Shown piece by piece: positions 41,968 through 50,875 of a stretch of DNA of 64,000 nt. The position numbers were made by a program, and so were the translations under genes. The DNA lies in contig CAXUHB010000010.1 of assembly GCA_964250755.1 (NCBI GenBank), positions 1 to 64,000 of the forward strand. Reading direction: 5' to 3'. The notes under the pieces were generated by a model, which was not told the DNA's origin, did not search any database, and saw nothing but the letters and a program-made list of their open reading frames with translations. Source of the stretch: DASWOJ01 sp964250755 (GTDB lineage Bacteria > Pseudomonadota > Alphaproteobacteria > Acetobacterales > Acetobacteraceae). The stretch's first letter is position 1; each line of letters opens with the position of its first letter.

Positions 41968-42019
41968 GTTCGCAAGGCCACCGGTGATCCTGTGGGCAGG
42001 CCCACTCCAGCCCAGCAGG
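41968..42019 (+). promoter_or_regulatory. Structured leader of the traP-traQ unit
   Basis: GTTCGCAAGG (41968-41977), then a stem CCTG-t-GGGC (41989-41997) with GCCC-ag-CAGG (42010-42019), whose 3' arm ends in the ribosome site AGCAGG, eight bases before the ATG at 42027. The block GGTGATCCTG beside it is shared with the leader of traR at 46174-46184. Confidence 0.6.
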
Positions 42020-42026
42020 TGACACG

Positions 42027-43424
42027 ATGGATACGCACATCACGGCTAGCCCGAAACTCCAGAGCACCGACACCTCACTGGGGTCGCCCATCGGCCTGCC
42101 CGGCGAACTGGAAGCTTCTGACGGCTCAACGGCGCAGGTGGACATCCCTCACGAGGCCCCGGTTCCAAGCCCGGCAAGGGCCGGGTCCGCCGAGCAGCTC
42201 GTTCCACGCAAGAAGCACCGTCGCAAGGCGCTGCTGGGCACGGCGGCGCTCGGTGCCGTTCTCCTGGCCTGTGCCGGAGGTGGGGCTTGGTGGTACCGCC
42301 AGGACTTGCGAGCGCTCGACCTGCGCCATGTCGCGCTGCCGGCGTTCCTGCACGGCGGCATGGGCCTGGGCGACCAGCCTCCTGCCGAGGTGGGCATCAA
42401 ACCAGGGGCCGTCGCCCAGACCCGCCGTCCGGACGCGCCTTCGGCACCTGCGGCTCTGCGGCCCCAGGCTTCGGAGTTCGCCGCCCTGCAATCCCTGCCC
42501 AACGACGCGCCGGCCGAGGTCGGGGTCAGCGCGCGCGCCATTCCCCCGGCAGCCAGCCCGCGCAACCCCGCGCCAGACCCGGCCCCCGTGGCCGAAGCAC
42601 AGCCCATGACCCTCGCTGGCCCGCCGGCCATGCCGGTGGCCACCGGCATGGCCGGCGTTCCGGGCGTGGCCGCTGAAACGCCTGCTGGGCCGTCACCCGC
42701 ACCCTCAGACGCGGCACCAATCACCGCTCTCCCCACGACGCAGCAGCCCATCACGGCGCCAGCCAGTGCCTCTGCCCCGGCTGCGGTCACCTCTCCGATC
42801 CCTGCCCCGGCCTCGGCCGCGCTCCCGGTCTCGCCTCCCACCCTGACCAGCGTGCCCGCAAGCCGCGATCCCGTCGCGGTGGTGGCCGAGCTTCGTGCGG
42901 CCCCGCTGTCACCTCTTGAGCAGGTCAAGCTGGTTGACTTGCTGAAGGAGCTTGGCGCCCAGCTCCGCGACACCCGCGCCGAGGTCGTGCAACTCCGCTC
43001 CACCGTCGCGCAGCTCGTGGACACGGTGGACACCAAGACCACGCAATTCGAGAGCCGGCTGGGCCTGGCCGAGGCGGGCACGGTGCTGGCGCAATCGGCC
43101 AGGGCCGGGCATCCCGAGACGGCCGCCCCCGTCGCGCCGCCGCCGCCCGCCGCGCGCGGCGCAGCTGCCGGGCGCGTGGCAGTGCCAGCCCAGCAATCCG
43201 GCCCGGCCCCGGTTGCACCTGCGGCCCGCACGGTCCGGGACTACCGCATCCAGGGCGCCTCGCCCGGCTTGGCCGTGCTGTCCGTCCTCAACCCCCTGCC
43301 GGGTGGCCAGGCCGTCATCGAGGTCTCGACCGGCAGCGAGGTACCCGGCGTGGGCCGGATCAAGTCCATCGCGCAGCGCGGCACAACCTGGGTCGTGCAG
43401 ACCGACGCCGGCGTGATCCAGTAG
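42027..43424 (+). CDS. traP: TraP/DotF(IcmG)-like bitopic membrane protein
   Basis: 465 residues. A cytoplasmic N-terminus with a basic KKHRRK patch, one membrane helix at about residues 68-89, a very long Pro/Ala-rich periplasmic linker, a coiled coil (about 305-350, LKELGAQLRDTRAEVVQLRS) and a folded C-terminal domain (RTVRDYRIQGASPGLAVLSV to the end). That is the plan of DotF/IcmG and IncI TraP. Gene order after dotG (traO) and before traQ agrees with IncI. DotF-type proteins sit around the core complex and are thought to help gating. Confidence 0.8.
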   Translation: MDTHITASPKLQSTDTSLGSPIGLPGELEASDGSTAQVDIPHEAPVPSPARAGSAEQLVPRKKHRRKALLGTAALGAVLLACAGGGAWWYRQDLRALDLRHVALPAFLHGGMGLGDQPPAEVGIKPGAVAQTRRPDAPSAPAALRPQASEFAALQSLPNDAPAEVGVSARAIPPAASPRNPAPDPAPVAEAQPMTLAGPPAMPVATGMAGVPGVAAETPAGPSPAPSDAAPITALPTTQQPITAPASASAPAAVTSPIPAPASAALPVSPPTLTSVPASRDPVAVVAELRAAPLSPLEQVKLVDLLKELGAQLRDTRAEVVQLRSTVAQLVDTVDTKTTQFESRLGLAEAGTVLAQSARAGHPETAAPVAPPPPAARGAAAGRVAVPAQQSGPAPVAPAARTVRDYRIQGASPGLAVLSVLNPLPGGQAVIEVSTGSEVPGVGRIKSIAQRGTTWVVQTDAGVIQ

Positions 43425-43438
43425 CAGGGGCCGGCATC

Positions 43439-43984
43439 ATGCAGGGCTTCGTCAACCTGGCGGCGGACGTCGGCGTGGTGCTGGCCATGCTGATCCCGCT
43501 CGTGTGCTACCTGATGGGCGGCAGCCTGCTCCTCGGCTCCATCTGCGGCTTCTGGCAGATGTCCAAGCCCGGCAGCGAGTTCAGCCGCCACCCGTTCCTG
43601 CCCTGGGCGGCGCTGTTCACCTCGGCGACGCTGCTCAGCTACGACCGCATGCTCACGTTCGCGAACAACACCTTCGGCGGCGGCGTGACCTCGACGCTCT
43701 CGGGCAACCTGACCACCTATGCGCCGACCAACGTGAGTGCGAGCAGCATGATGGGCGCCACACCCGAGGACACGCTGCTCAACATCATCAACGCCTTCGA
43801 CCTCTTCTTCAAAGCATACGGCGCACTGGTCGTGCTGTTCGGGGTGCTCGGCCTTTACCACCTGACCAAGGGCAACCGGCACCACCACCACACCCTGTCC
43901 AAGCCGGTTGTGCAGCTCGTCTTCGGCGTCGCCGTCATGAACGTGCAGAGCATCGCCGCGGCGGTGATGGGCTACTTCGCCTGA
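43439..43984 (+). CDS. traQ: TraQ/DotE(IcmC)-like membrane protein
   Basis: 181 residues with hydrophobic segments near residues 10-38, 56-66, 120-143 and 155-180. Conserved-looking features are MGGSLLLGSICGFWQMSKPG and a His-rich loop (NRHHHHTL) before the last helix. Position after traP and the related fold to the later traR product fit TraQ of IncI and DotE/IcmC of Legionella. Probably an inner-membrane component of the channel. Confidence 0.8.
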   Translation: MQGFVNLAADVGVVLAMLIPLVCYLMGGSLLLGSICGFWQMSKPGSEFSRHPFLPWAALFTSATLLSYDRMLTFANNTFGGGVTSTLSGNLTTYAPTNVSASSMMGATPEDTLLNIINAFDLFFKAYGALVVLFGVLGLYHLTKGNRHHHHTLSKPVVQLVFGVAVMNVQSIAAAVMGYFA

Positions 43985-44079
43985 CGGTATCGATGGGCAT
44001 GGGCCAGGGTGGCGACACTCGCCAATGCCTGTAGTCCATTGTTCCCGCATTTGGCCCTTCCCGCGGTAGGCCCGCATGG

Positions 44080-44166
44080 GTCTTGGCAACGGATGGACAC
44101 CCTGGAACATGTTTGGCCCAGGCCTCACGCTTGACCCATCCCTGGCGTTGCCGAGACCTGGCCCAA
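44080..44166. repeat. Nested imperfect inverted repeats after traQ
   Basis: TTGGCCCAGGCCTC (44113-44126) is nearly complementary to GAGACCTGGCCCAA (44153-44166), 12 of 14. Further out GGCAACG and GGATGG find partners CGTTGCC and CCATCC. The region separates traQ from an inserted toxin-antitoxin pair, and could be a terminator-like structure or an insertion scar. No T run follows. Confidence 0.35.
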
Positions 44167-44210
44167 GCGGACGCCGCGCTCGCTTGATGCTTGGTTGCAT
44201 CCAGATATGA

Positions 44211-44240
44211 TGTGATACACATTCTCTGAACTTGTGATAC
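44211..44240 (+). promoter_or_regulatory. Direct-repeat operator before the toxin-antitoxin genes
   Basis: TGTGATACA at 44211-44219 recurs at 44233-44241, exactly 22 bases apart, two helical turns, so a dimer of dimers could bind on one face. The surroundings (TTCTCTGAAC) are AT-richer than the neighbourhood, as expected of an autoregulated toxin-antitoxin promoter. Confidence 0.6.
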
Positions 44241-44252
44241 ATGAGGATGATC

Positions 44253-44597
44253 ATGGCAGTCGAGAGCATGGAATGGGCAGCCGGCCCGGAACACGGTGAC
44301 CTGCTGGACACCGCAACACCTACTGTGCCCGGACCCGACCCGCAGCTCGCCGCCTTCGTCGCGGCCGCCCGGCACAACCTGCGCGCCAACGGGATCGGCG
44401 ACGGGCGAAAGGGGCAAGCTATCTCGGTGCGCGTGAACCCGGACCTGCTGGCTGCTGCGGCGGCACGCCTGGGCGCTGCCAGCCAGACTGAGGTGCTGCA
44501 CGCGGGCCTGGCCGTGCTGGCGGGTGCCGACACCTTCGGGGCCTGGCTGCTGGACCAGGCAGGCACGCTCGACCCTGATCTCGACGTGGATGTCTGA
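44253..44597 (+). CDS. Antitoxin of a PIN-type toxin-antitoxin pair
   Basis: 114 residues from the ATG at 44253, which has a GAGGA site at spacing five; an ATG at 44241 is possible but overlaps the operator repeat. The C-terminal half (ISVRVNPDLLAAAAARLGAA, QTEVLHAGLAVLAG) fits a ribbon-helix-helix: a short strand then two helices. It overlaps the toxin gene by eight bases and precedes it, the usual order. It should bind the direct repeats upstream and neutralise the toxin. Confidence 0.72.
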   Translation: MAVESMEWAAGPEHGDLLDTATPTVPGPDPQLAAFVAAARHNLRANGIGDGRKGQAISVRVNPDLLAAAAARLGAASQTEVLHAGLAVLAGADTFGAWLLDQAGTLDPDLDVDV

Positions 44598-45204
44598 CTT
44601 TCAAGGGACGCTGGCGCCGCTGCCGACCTTTGATCCCGTCGCCTGGACGCGTCAGCTCGCCCGTCGCCCCGATGCCACCCTGCCGTTCGATCCAGCCGCT
44701 GTCGCGCCCGGGGCGCTGCTCCTGCCGGACAGCTGCTTCTACATCGATGCGTTGAAGGGCCTGGCGCCGCCAGATGTCGCGGGCCTAGTGCGGACGCCGA
44801 CCCGGCCCTTGCTGCACAGCACGGTCTGCCGGGCCGAGTTGGCCGCAGGCGCCGCCAAGCTGCCGCCCGCCGACCCGCGTACGCCTGCCTCCCGCATCCG
44901 CATCGCGTCCATGCTGGCCCGCATGCCCGCCGGACGATACGTGCAGCCCTCACCTGCGGCATGGGACGAGGCGGGAAAGCTGGCCGGCACGCTCGCGCGC
45001 ACCCAAGGATTGGCCAGGGGTGCCCACCTGGCGCTGATACTGGATGCGGCCATCTTGCTGACCGCGCTGGAGCGGGGCGCGACCGTGCTCACGGCCAATG
45101 TGGGCGACTTCGACCTGCTCCTTCAGCTCCGGCCCGAAGCACAGGTGCTGCTCTACCGGCTGTTGCCCTCCGGGGCACGGGGCGATGCGGTCGAGGTCGG
45201 CTGA
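44590..45204 (+). CDS. PIN-domain toxin, VapC-like
   Basis: 204 residues. PIN-type acidic residues are at LLPDSCFYIDALKG (first Asp), RAELAAG (Glu), HLALILDAAILLTALERGA (Asp) and VLTANVGDFDLLLQL (Asp), spaced as in VapC-like RNases. It is longer than the typical 130-140 residues because of an N-terminal extension of about 50 residues. Overlap with the antitoxin gene supports the pair. It is inserted between transfer genes and may stabilise the plasmid. Confidence 0.8.
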   Translation: MSDFQGTLAPLPTFDPVAWTRQLARRPDATLPFDPAAVAPGALLLPDSCFYIDALKGLAPPDVAGLVRTPTRPLLHSTVCRAELAAGAAKLPPADPRTPASRIRIASMLARMPAGRYVQPSPAAWDEAGKLAGTLARTQGLARGAHLALILDAAILLTALERGATVLTANVGDFDLLLQLRPEAQVLLYRLLPSGARGDAVEVG

Positions 45205-45304
45205 CGCGGCTCCAGCCGTTCTCGGTACCTCGGTGCGCTCGCCGAGCCGATCTTCAGAGTCCTTCAGGGTGTCGGAGAGGGGTGAATGGCATGCCCCCGG
45301 GTCA

Positions 45305-45329
45305 ATTGTGCAACAACCTGCTGCACAAT
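45305..45329. repeat. 8-bp perfect inverted repeat, operator-like
   Basis: ATTGTGCA (45305-45312) and TGCACAAT (45322-45329) are exact complements nine bases apart. No T run follows, so an operator is likelier than a terminator. It lies in the 450-base gap 45205-45660 between the toxin gene and the convergent XRE gene, in which I see no gene. Confidence 0.4.
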
Positions 45330-45660
45330 CCGCCAATCCGGGTAGGCGGCAGCGGAGGGCCGCACGTAGCTCAGGTTTCGCGGCGATAGGCCGTTCATTC
45401 ACGGAAGGTCGCGCTTCAAGTCACAGGCAAGCCGCTCGACGACGTTGCCGGCCCAACCTTTGGCCGACATGCGTGCGGGGATGACCCCGCCGATGCTTCA
45501 ATGAGGCCGGATGAGTTCCTGGTTGACCGCAACGACCGCCCGCAGCCGAGCCGAGCGTATCCGATCAAGGTCGCCAGAACGGCCATGTAACTGTCCGGCG
45601 CTGGTTGTGGGTCCGAGTCGCCCATGCACCCACCACAGCGTCATCCCGTCTGGCCGCGCC

Positions 45661-45999
45661 TCAGAAGTTGTCGTCGAGGGCGCGGGGCGTCCGGGCGTGC
45701 TGGCGGCCGCGCCGGCTGTCCAGCCGGAGGCCTTCCTCGTCGGTGGCAGGGTCGGCCAGGCCGGCCAGCCGGTCCACAAGGCCGTATGTCCAGAGCAGCG
45801 CGGCGTACACCGCCGCGCTGGTGGTCGGCCTCCCGTGCTCCGCCTGCGCGATCACCTCGCGGCTGGCGCCGACCTTCTGCGCCACCTCTGCCAAGGTGAG
45901 GTTGCGGCGCAGGCGGGCCGTGCGAAGGTTCGCGCCCAAGCTCTTCAGGGCGGCCTCCACCTCGTAGGGCGGCGCGTTCAGCAGCAAGCCGTGGGGCAT
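45661..45999 (-). CDS. XRE-family HTH regulator, 112 aa
   Basis: Cro/C1-type HTH at about residues 20-75: LGANLRTARLRRNLTLAEVA, then QKVGASREVIAQAEHGRPTT. The C-terminal 35 residues are Arg/Asp-rich. Start at 45999 has an AAGGA site seven bases upstream; the ATG at 46035 is a less likely alternative. HipB-like in size but no HipA toxin is adjacent. It lies on the opposite strand between the toxin-antitoxin pair and traR, part of the same intrusion into the transfer operon. Confidence 0.8.
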   Translation of the reverse strand: MPHGLLLNAPPYEVEAALKSLGANLRTARLRRNLTLAEVAQKVGASREVIAQAEHGRPTTSAAVYAALLWTYGLVDRLAGLADPATDEEGLRLDSRRGRQHARTPRALDDNF

Positions 46000-46159
46000 C
46001 ACATGATCCTTCTCGGCAAGCAGTGTCGGGTTCATCCGACATCTGGAAGGCTTTCGTCCGATCGAACCGACACTTGGCGCGATCAGCCACGCTCCTTGAG
46101 TGCAGCAGGTGTAGCGATGGGCTGAACCGACCGTGACGTGCGCACCTTGGGCCATCCAG

Positions 46160-46216
46160 GTTCGCAAGGGGGCCGGTGATCCTGGTGGCGAGGGGTTGTC
46201 CCTCGACCCACGCAGG
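46160..46216 (+). promoter_or_regulatory. Structured leader of the traR-dotN-dotO unit
   Basis: GTTCGCAAGG (46160-46169) is followed by an extended stem: CCTG-g-TGG-CGAGGG (46181-46194), a 5-base loop, then CCCTCG-ac-CCA-cg-CAGG (46200-46216). The 3' arm ends in CAGG of the ribosome site CAGGAG, which serves the TTG start at 46225. Thirteen base pairs with small bulges make it one of the most stable of the set. Confidence 0.65.
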
Positions 46217-46224
46217 AGCCTACC

Positions 46225-46659
46225 TTGAACCGCACTCTTACGAAGCTGACCACCCTTCCGGCCCGCATCCCCGTCACCGCGTCCAAGGCGATGGCGAAGG
46301 CGGCGGCGCTGGCTTCTCCCGCCATGCTGCTGGCTGGCCAGGCGTTCGCCCAGGCCGCGGGCAACACCCTCGGCAGCCGCATGCAGGCTGCCTCCACCGA
46401 CCTGACCACCGGTGGCGGCTACGTCCTGCAGATCCTCGGTTACCTGCTGGGCGGCACCGCCTTGCTCACCGGCATCTACACGATCTGGCAGCATACCAAG
46501 AACCCGAACGGCCAGAGCCGGCTCGGCTACGGGTTCGTGTCCGTGCTGGCCGGCGGCGCCTTCCTCGCCGCAAGCCTGTTCGCGACCTTCTCCGCGTCCA
46601 CCGTCGCCGGCGCCGGGCCGACCAACACCGGCGCCGCGGCGCAGATGACGTTCAACTAA
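46225..46659 (+). CDS. traR: TraR/DotP(IcmD)-like small membrane protein
   Basis: 144 residues from a TTG start at 46225 behind AGGAG. A long signal-like N-terminus (to about residue 42, ending QAFAQA) is followed by two hydrophobic segments (about 64-84 and 100-122) linked by a short IWQHTKNPNGQSRLGYG loop. This two-helix form after a signal is typical of IcmD/DotP and IncI TraR. Gene order, immediately before dotN and dotO, agrees. Confidence 0.8.
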   Translation: MNRTLTKLTTLPARIPVTASKAMAKAAALASPAMLLAGQAFAQAAGNTLGSRMQAASTDLTTGGGYVLQILGYLLGGTALLTGIYTIWQHTKNPNGQSRLGYGFVSVLAGGAFLAASLFATFSASTVAGAGPTNTGAAAQMTFN

Positions 46660-46669
46660 GGGCATCGCC

Positions 46670-47338
46670 GTGCCCCTCCTGCCGCTCGTTCCTTCCGTGC
46701 ATCCCTCGGTCCGCTTCGCCAGCGCGGGAGCGGCCGGGCGGCAGGCGCTCTGCGAGGCGGTGCTCGCGCGCGACGGGCACACCTGCCGGTTCTGCGGCCT
46801 TCCGGCTGGAGGCTGGCGGGACGTGTTCCACCTCGACGACGACCACGGCAACTGGGCGGACGGCAACCTCGCCGCCGCCTGCCCCCTGTGCGCCGGCGTG
46901 CAGCACATCGGCGGCCCCACAGCCAGCGGGGACTTCCGGGTAATCTGGATGCCGGAGCTGACGCAGAACCTGCTCAACGCCGTCGTCCGCGGCATCCACC
47001 TCGCCTTCCACGCCCTGGGCGCCGCGCCCACGCTGGCCCGGCGCCCGGAACGGGACGACCCCGATCTGGCGCCGGCCTGGCGGGCCTACGCCGCCCTGGA
47101 CCGGCGCGCGGCCGGGGCCTGCGCCGCCATCGACACCAGCGAGCCCCAGGCCCTCGCCGCCGCCCTGCTCGCCCTGCCGCCGCGCGACTACGCGCGCCGC
47201 GGCACGCTGCTCGGCGGACTGCGGCTGCTGCACCGCGGCACGCGCGTGCGCGGCGGCCAGGACACCTACCCCGCCCAGCTCGCCGCCTGGGCGGCGGCCC
47301 GCAAGCCCGCCGAACCGAAGGCGTCCGGCCGTGCATAG
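46670..47338 (+). CDS. dotN: DotN/IcmJ (TraT) zinc-binding, HNH-like protein
   Basis: 222 residues. Near residues 36-75 are CRFCGLPAGGW, FHLDDDHGNWADGNLAAACP and CPLCAGVQHIG: two CxxC pairs around a His/Asp loop, as in HNH folds. DotN/IcmJ of Legionella has this fold and joins the DotL-DotM coupling complex without known nuclease action. Position just before dotO (traT before traU in IncI) supports the assignment. Confidence 0.85.
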   Translation: MPLLPLVPSVHPSVRFASAGAAGRQALCEAVLARDGHTCRFCGLPAGGWRDVFHLDDDHGNWADGNLAAACPLCAGVQHIGGPTASGDFRVIWMPELTQNLLNAVVRGIHLAFHALGAAPTLARRPERDDPDLAPAWRAYAALDRRAAGACAAIDTSEPQALAAALLALPPRDYARRGTLLGGLRLLHRGTRVRGGQDTYPAQLAAWAAARKPAEPKASGRA

Positions 47339-47768
47339 GGTGCGCGCCCTCCTGCTGGCGACCGCGCCATTTGCAGCAGCGCTGGCGCTGGCGCTGGCCG
47401 GTCCTGGCCGCGCCCAGTCTGGCGGCAGCCCGTTCCCGGTCCCCGCCGAACTGCTGCGGCCGGTGACGTTCGCCTGGAGCGGCTCGCTCGACGACGCGGC
47501 GCGCAACCTGGCCGGGCGCATCGGCTACAGCTTCGCCAGCGTCGGCATGCTCGGCGGCCCGATCCCTGCCGGGACGGAGCGCATCGAGGTCCTGGTCAGC
47601 CTCGTGAACACGTCCGTCATGGACGTCGTGCAGCGGCTCGGCAGCCAGTCAGGCGGCCGCGCGGTGGTGCTGATCGACCCTGAGCGGCGCGAGTTGCGGG
47701 TCCACCACATGGCCCCGGGCCTCACCCTCTGGTCACCCCAGCAGGCTGGACCCGCCGCTCCCCCCTGA
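47331..47768 (+). CDS. DotD-like periplasmic protein, second copy
   Basis: 145 residues overlapping the end of dotN by eight bases. Signal peptide (MHRVRALLLATAPFAAALAL to PGRAQ) without lipobox Cys. The domain ELLRPVTFAWSGSLDDAARN, IGYSF, VLVSLVNTSVMDVVQRLGSQ and RRELRVHH parallels the DotD protein at 52721 closely in pattern (RPVTWSWSGPLDAGAKVLAD), the N0-like secretin-associated fold. The lack of lipidation suggests a periplasmic variant that may replace or decorate DotD. Confidence 0.78.
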   Translation: MHRVRALLLATAPFAAALALALAGPGRAQSGGSPFPVPAELLRPVTFAWSGSLDDAARNLAGRIGYSFASVGMLGGPIPAGTERIEVLVSLVNTSVMDVVQRLGSQSGGRAVVLIDPERRELRVHHMAPGLTLWSPQQAGPAAPP

Positions 47769-47793
47769 TCCCCATCGAGTCCTGGAGCATCAC

Positions 47794-50700
47794 ATGTTCG
47801 GCCATGTCGCCCGCGCCCTCGCCGGCCTGTCGCTCGCCTTCAAGCAGCCGCTGTCCTCGTTCTGCGACCTGTCCACGACGGACGACGGCACCCTGGTCGG
47901 CAAGCGCGGCGAGCGCGTCACCTTCGTCCGGGTGCAGGGCCTGCGGCGCATGACCCTGCGCGACGACGTCGAACGCGTCGCCGAGGGGCTGCGCCTCGAC
48001 CTGTCCGGGTCCCTCGAAACCCCAGGCCACGCCATCCAGGCGTGGTACGCCTGCGACCCCGACCTATCCGGCCCGGAGATCGGCCGGCACCTGCGGGGCG
48101 CCCGCACCGTGGCGCGCGAGCTGGGGCTGCGGCTGGGCGGCATCTTCAGCGAGCGCGAGCGGCTCTGGCCGCGGATTATGCGCTGGGAGGCGTGCTACCT
48201 CGTGCTCTGGTCCAAGCCTTCCCTGCTGAACCGGGAGGAACGCAAGCAGGCGGCCGAGGAGCACAAGAGGCTGAGCGCGGGCGCCCCGGCCATCGGCGAC
48301 ACGCAGAACCCGTTCCAGGCGAACGAGATCCTCTCGGCCCGGCACGGCGCATTCGTGCAGCGCGTGGTGGCGGCCTTTCGCAACCACGACGTCAGCGTGC
48401 AGCCGGTCACGCCCGCGGACGCCCTGGTGGCCGTGCGCGAAGCTGTCTACCCGGAGACCACGGACAGCGACTGGAAGCCGCTCATCCAGGGCGCCAACCC
48501 GATGCCGCGCATGCCCGATGGCGAGCCGGAGACCGGCGACGCCGGCCTGGCGCTGTGGCCGGAGATCGCGGACCAGTTGTTCTTCGCCGACGCGGTGACG
48601 CACGGGGCGAGCCGCGTCGCCATCGGCGGCCACGAGTGGGCCGGCGTGGACATGACCGTGGGGCCGGAGGACGCCCGGCCCTTCGCCGAGCTGGTTGGCC
48701 GGCTGAACGCGACCCACACCCCCTGGCGCATGTCCATGCTGGTCGAGGGCGGCGGGCGCAACATGATGCGATTCAAGAACGTGGTGGCGACGCTGCTCGG
48801 CTTCGTGCCGACCAACAAGCCCATCTTCAACGCCTTCGACGAACTCAGCCGCATGCGTGAGGGCAACCGCGACATCGCGGTGAAGCTGCGCACCTCCTTC
48901 GCAACCTGGGCTCCCGAAGGTGATACGGGCAGGCTTCGCCGCCGCGCCGCCACGCTGCGCCAGCGCGTCGAGGGCTGGGGCAATTGCCAGGCAGCCGCCA
49001 TGGCCGGCGACCCGCTCGACGGCGTGATGAGCAGCGCGCTCGGCCTGGCCGTCGCGTCCACGGCACCGGCCGCCGCGGCGCCTTTGGGCGAGGTACTGCG
49101 GATGCTGCCCTGGGGCCGGCCGGCCTCGCCCTGGGCGACCGGCACGGCCCTGTTCCGCACGCCGGACGGTCGCGTGTGGCCCTACGATCCCGCGGGCTCG
49201 CGCCGCACCATGGTCGTGGACGTGTTCGTGGCCCCCTCCGGCTTCGGCAAGTCGGTGCTGGCCAACACGGTCCTGCTGGCGCTGTGCCTGTCCAACGCCG
49301 CGCAGGGCGCGAGCGGCGCCCGGCTGCCGCTGATCGGCAAGCTCGACATCGGCCCCAGCGCCGAGGGGTTCGTGCGCCTGCTGCAGGAGGCGCTGCCGTC
49401 CGACCGGAGTGGCGAGGCGGTCTACGTGCCCATGCAGCTCGCGGACGGCTACGAGGTCAACGTGTTCGACACCCAGGTCGGGTGCCGCAGGCCGCTGCCG
49501 CTGGAGCAGGCGTTCCAGCAGAACTTCCTGTCGCTCGGCACCATGCCGATCGACGCCGACACGCCGTTCGAGGGCATGGACCAGCTCGTCGGCTTCGTCC
49601 TGGAGGAAGCGTACCGCATGTTCGGGGACAGCGGACCCAACATCAGGCCCAAGCGCTACCAGCCCGGCACCCTGCCGGAGGTGGACGCGGCCCTGCGCCG
49701 CCACGGCGCCGCGCTGGAGGACGAGCCCTGGTGGTGGGACGTGGTGGACGCGCTGTGCCGCGCCGAGGAGTGGCGACTGGCGGAGCAGGCGCAGCGCCAC
49801 GCCGTGCCGATCCTCCAGGATCTGGTCACGGCCGCACGCTCCCCGCAGGTCAAGGACATGTTCAGCAAGGTGCGGGCCGAGACCACCGAGCAGACGGTCG
49901 AGCTGTTCGAGCGCTACATCAAGGCGCTGATCCGTCGCTACCCGACGCTCAACAAGCCCACCCGCCTCGACTTCGGCCCGGCGCGGGTGATCGTTCTGGA
50001 CCTGGAGGCGGTCGCCCCCACCGGCAGCGCCGAGGCCGACCGCCAGACCGACCTCATGTACCTGCTGGGCCGTCACATCCTGGCGCGCAACTTCTTCCTG
50101 CGGCCCAAGTACGTCGCCCACGTGCCGGAGCTGGTGCGGGCCTACCACGCCAAGCGCTTCGCCGAGATCTACGAGGCGACCAAGCGGCTGGACTACGACG
50201 AGTATCACCGCACCAAGGGGCGCCGCTTCGTGCGCGCCCAGGTGGAGCTGGACCGCCGCGAGGGGCGCAAGCACAACATGCAGCTCAGCCTGAGCAGCCA
50301 GCGCATGGAGGACTTCGGCGACGACTTGGTGAGCCAGAGCACGGGCCGCTTCATCCTGGGCGCCGGCGATGAGAAGGAGGCGGAGGACATCATCAGCCGC
50401 TTCCGGCTGACCGCCGCCGCGGCCGAGGTGATCCGCCACCGGCTGAAAGGACCGTTCGAGGACGGCAGCGGCTCGCCATTCCTGGCCATCGTGACCGCCG
50501 ACAACGTGACGTTCGAGCAGATGCTGGTGAACAGCCTCGGCCCCGTCGAGCTGTGGGCGTTCAGCACCACGCCAGGCGACGTGGCGCTGCGCAACCGGCT
50601 CTACGAGCGGGTGGGCTTCACCGAGGGGCTGCGGCGCCTGGCGCGCGTGTTCCCGGCGGGGACGGCCAGGGCTGAAGTGGAGGAGCGCAAGAACGCGCGC

Positions 50701-50856
50701 CTGCGCCGCGGCGAGGAAGGTGCGCGCGCGCAGGCCGGCGTCGTGGAGGACCTGGCTGCCGAACTGGTGGATGGGCGGGGACTTGGCATCGTGCTGCGGC
50801 AGCACCGGGCAGGCATCGACGCCCATGAGACTGCGGAGCAGGACGCCGACGCATGA
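47794..50856 (+). CDS. dotO: DotO/IcmB (TraU) VirB4-like assembly ATPase
   Basis: 1020 residues, the usual size for DotO/TraU. Walker A is APSGFGKS at residues 480-487, and a late block with NMQLSLSSQRMEDFGDDLV is like the family's ATPase core, along with RVIVLDLEAVAP for Walker B. DotO with DotB forms the cytoplasmic energy centre. It ends the traR unit; the Fic gene on the other strand separates it from the dotD unit. Confidence 0.93.
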   Translation: MFGHVARALAGLSLAFKQPLSSFCDLSTTDDGTLVGKRGERVTFVRVQGLRRMTLRDDVERVAEGLRLDLSGSLETPGHAIQAWYACDPDLSGPEIGRHLRGARTVARELGLRLGGIFSERERLWPRIMRWEACYLVLWSKPSLLNREERKQAAEEHKRLSAGAPAIGDTQNPFQANEILSARHGAFVQRVVAAFRNHDVSVQPVTPADALVAVREAVYPETTDSDWKPLIQGANPMPRMPDGEPETGDAGLALWPEIADQLFFADAVTHGASRVAIGGHEWAGVDMTVGPEDARPFAELVGRLNATHTPWRMSMLVEGGGRNMMRFKNVVATLLGFVPTNKPIFNAFDELSRMREGNRDIAVKLRTSFATWAPEGDTGRLRRRAATLRQRVEGWGNCQAAAMAGDPLDGVMSSALGLAVASTAPAAAAPLGEVLRMLPWGRPASPWATGTALFRTPDGRVWPYDPAGSRRTMVVDVFVAPSGFGKSVLANTVLLALCLSNAAQGASGARLPLIGKLDIGPSAEGFVRLLQEALPSDRSGEAVYVPMQLADGYEVNVFDTQVGCRRPLPLEQAFQQNFLSLGTMPIDADTPFEGMDQLVGFVLEEAYRMFGDSGPNIRPKRYQPGTLPEVDAALRRHGAALEDEPWWWDVVDALCRAEEWRLAEQAQRHAVPILQDLVTAARSPQVKDMFSKVRAETTEQTVELFERYIKALIRRYPTLNKPTRLDFGPARVIVLDLEAVAPTGSAEADRQTDLMYLLGRHILARNFFLRPKYVAHVPELVRAYHAKRFAEIYEATKRLDYDEYHRTKGRRFVRAQVELDRREGRKHNMQLSLSSQRMEDFGDDLVSQSTGRFILGAGDEKEAEDIISRFRLTAAAAEVIRHRLKGPFEDGSGSPFLAIVTADNVTFEQMLVNSLGPVELWAFSTTPGDVALRNRLYERVGFTEGLRRLARVFPAGTARAEVEERKNARLRRGEEGARAQAGVVEDLAAELVDGRGLGIVLRQHRAGIDAHETAEQDADA

Positions 50857-50875
50857 GGCGTCCGCTAAACGTGAG

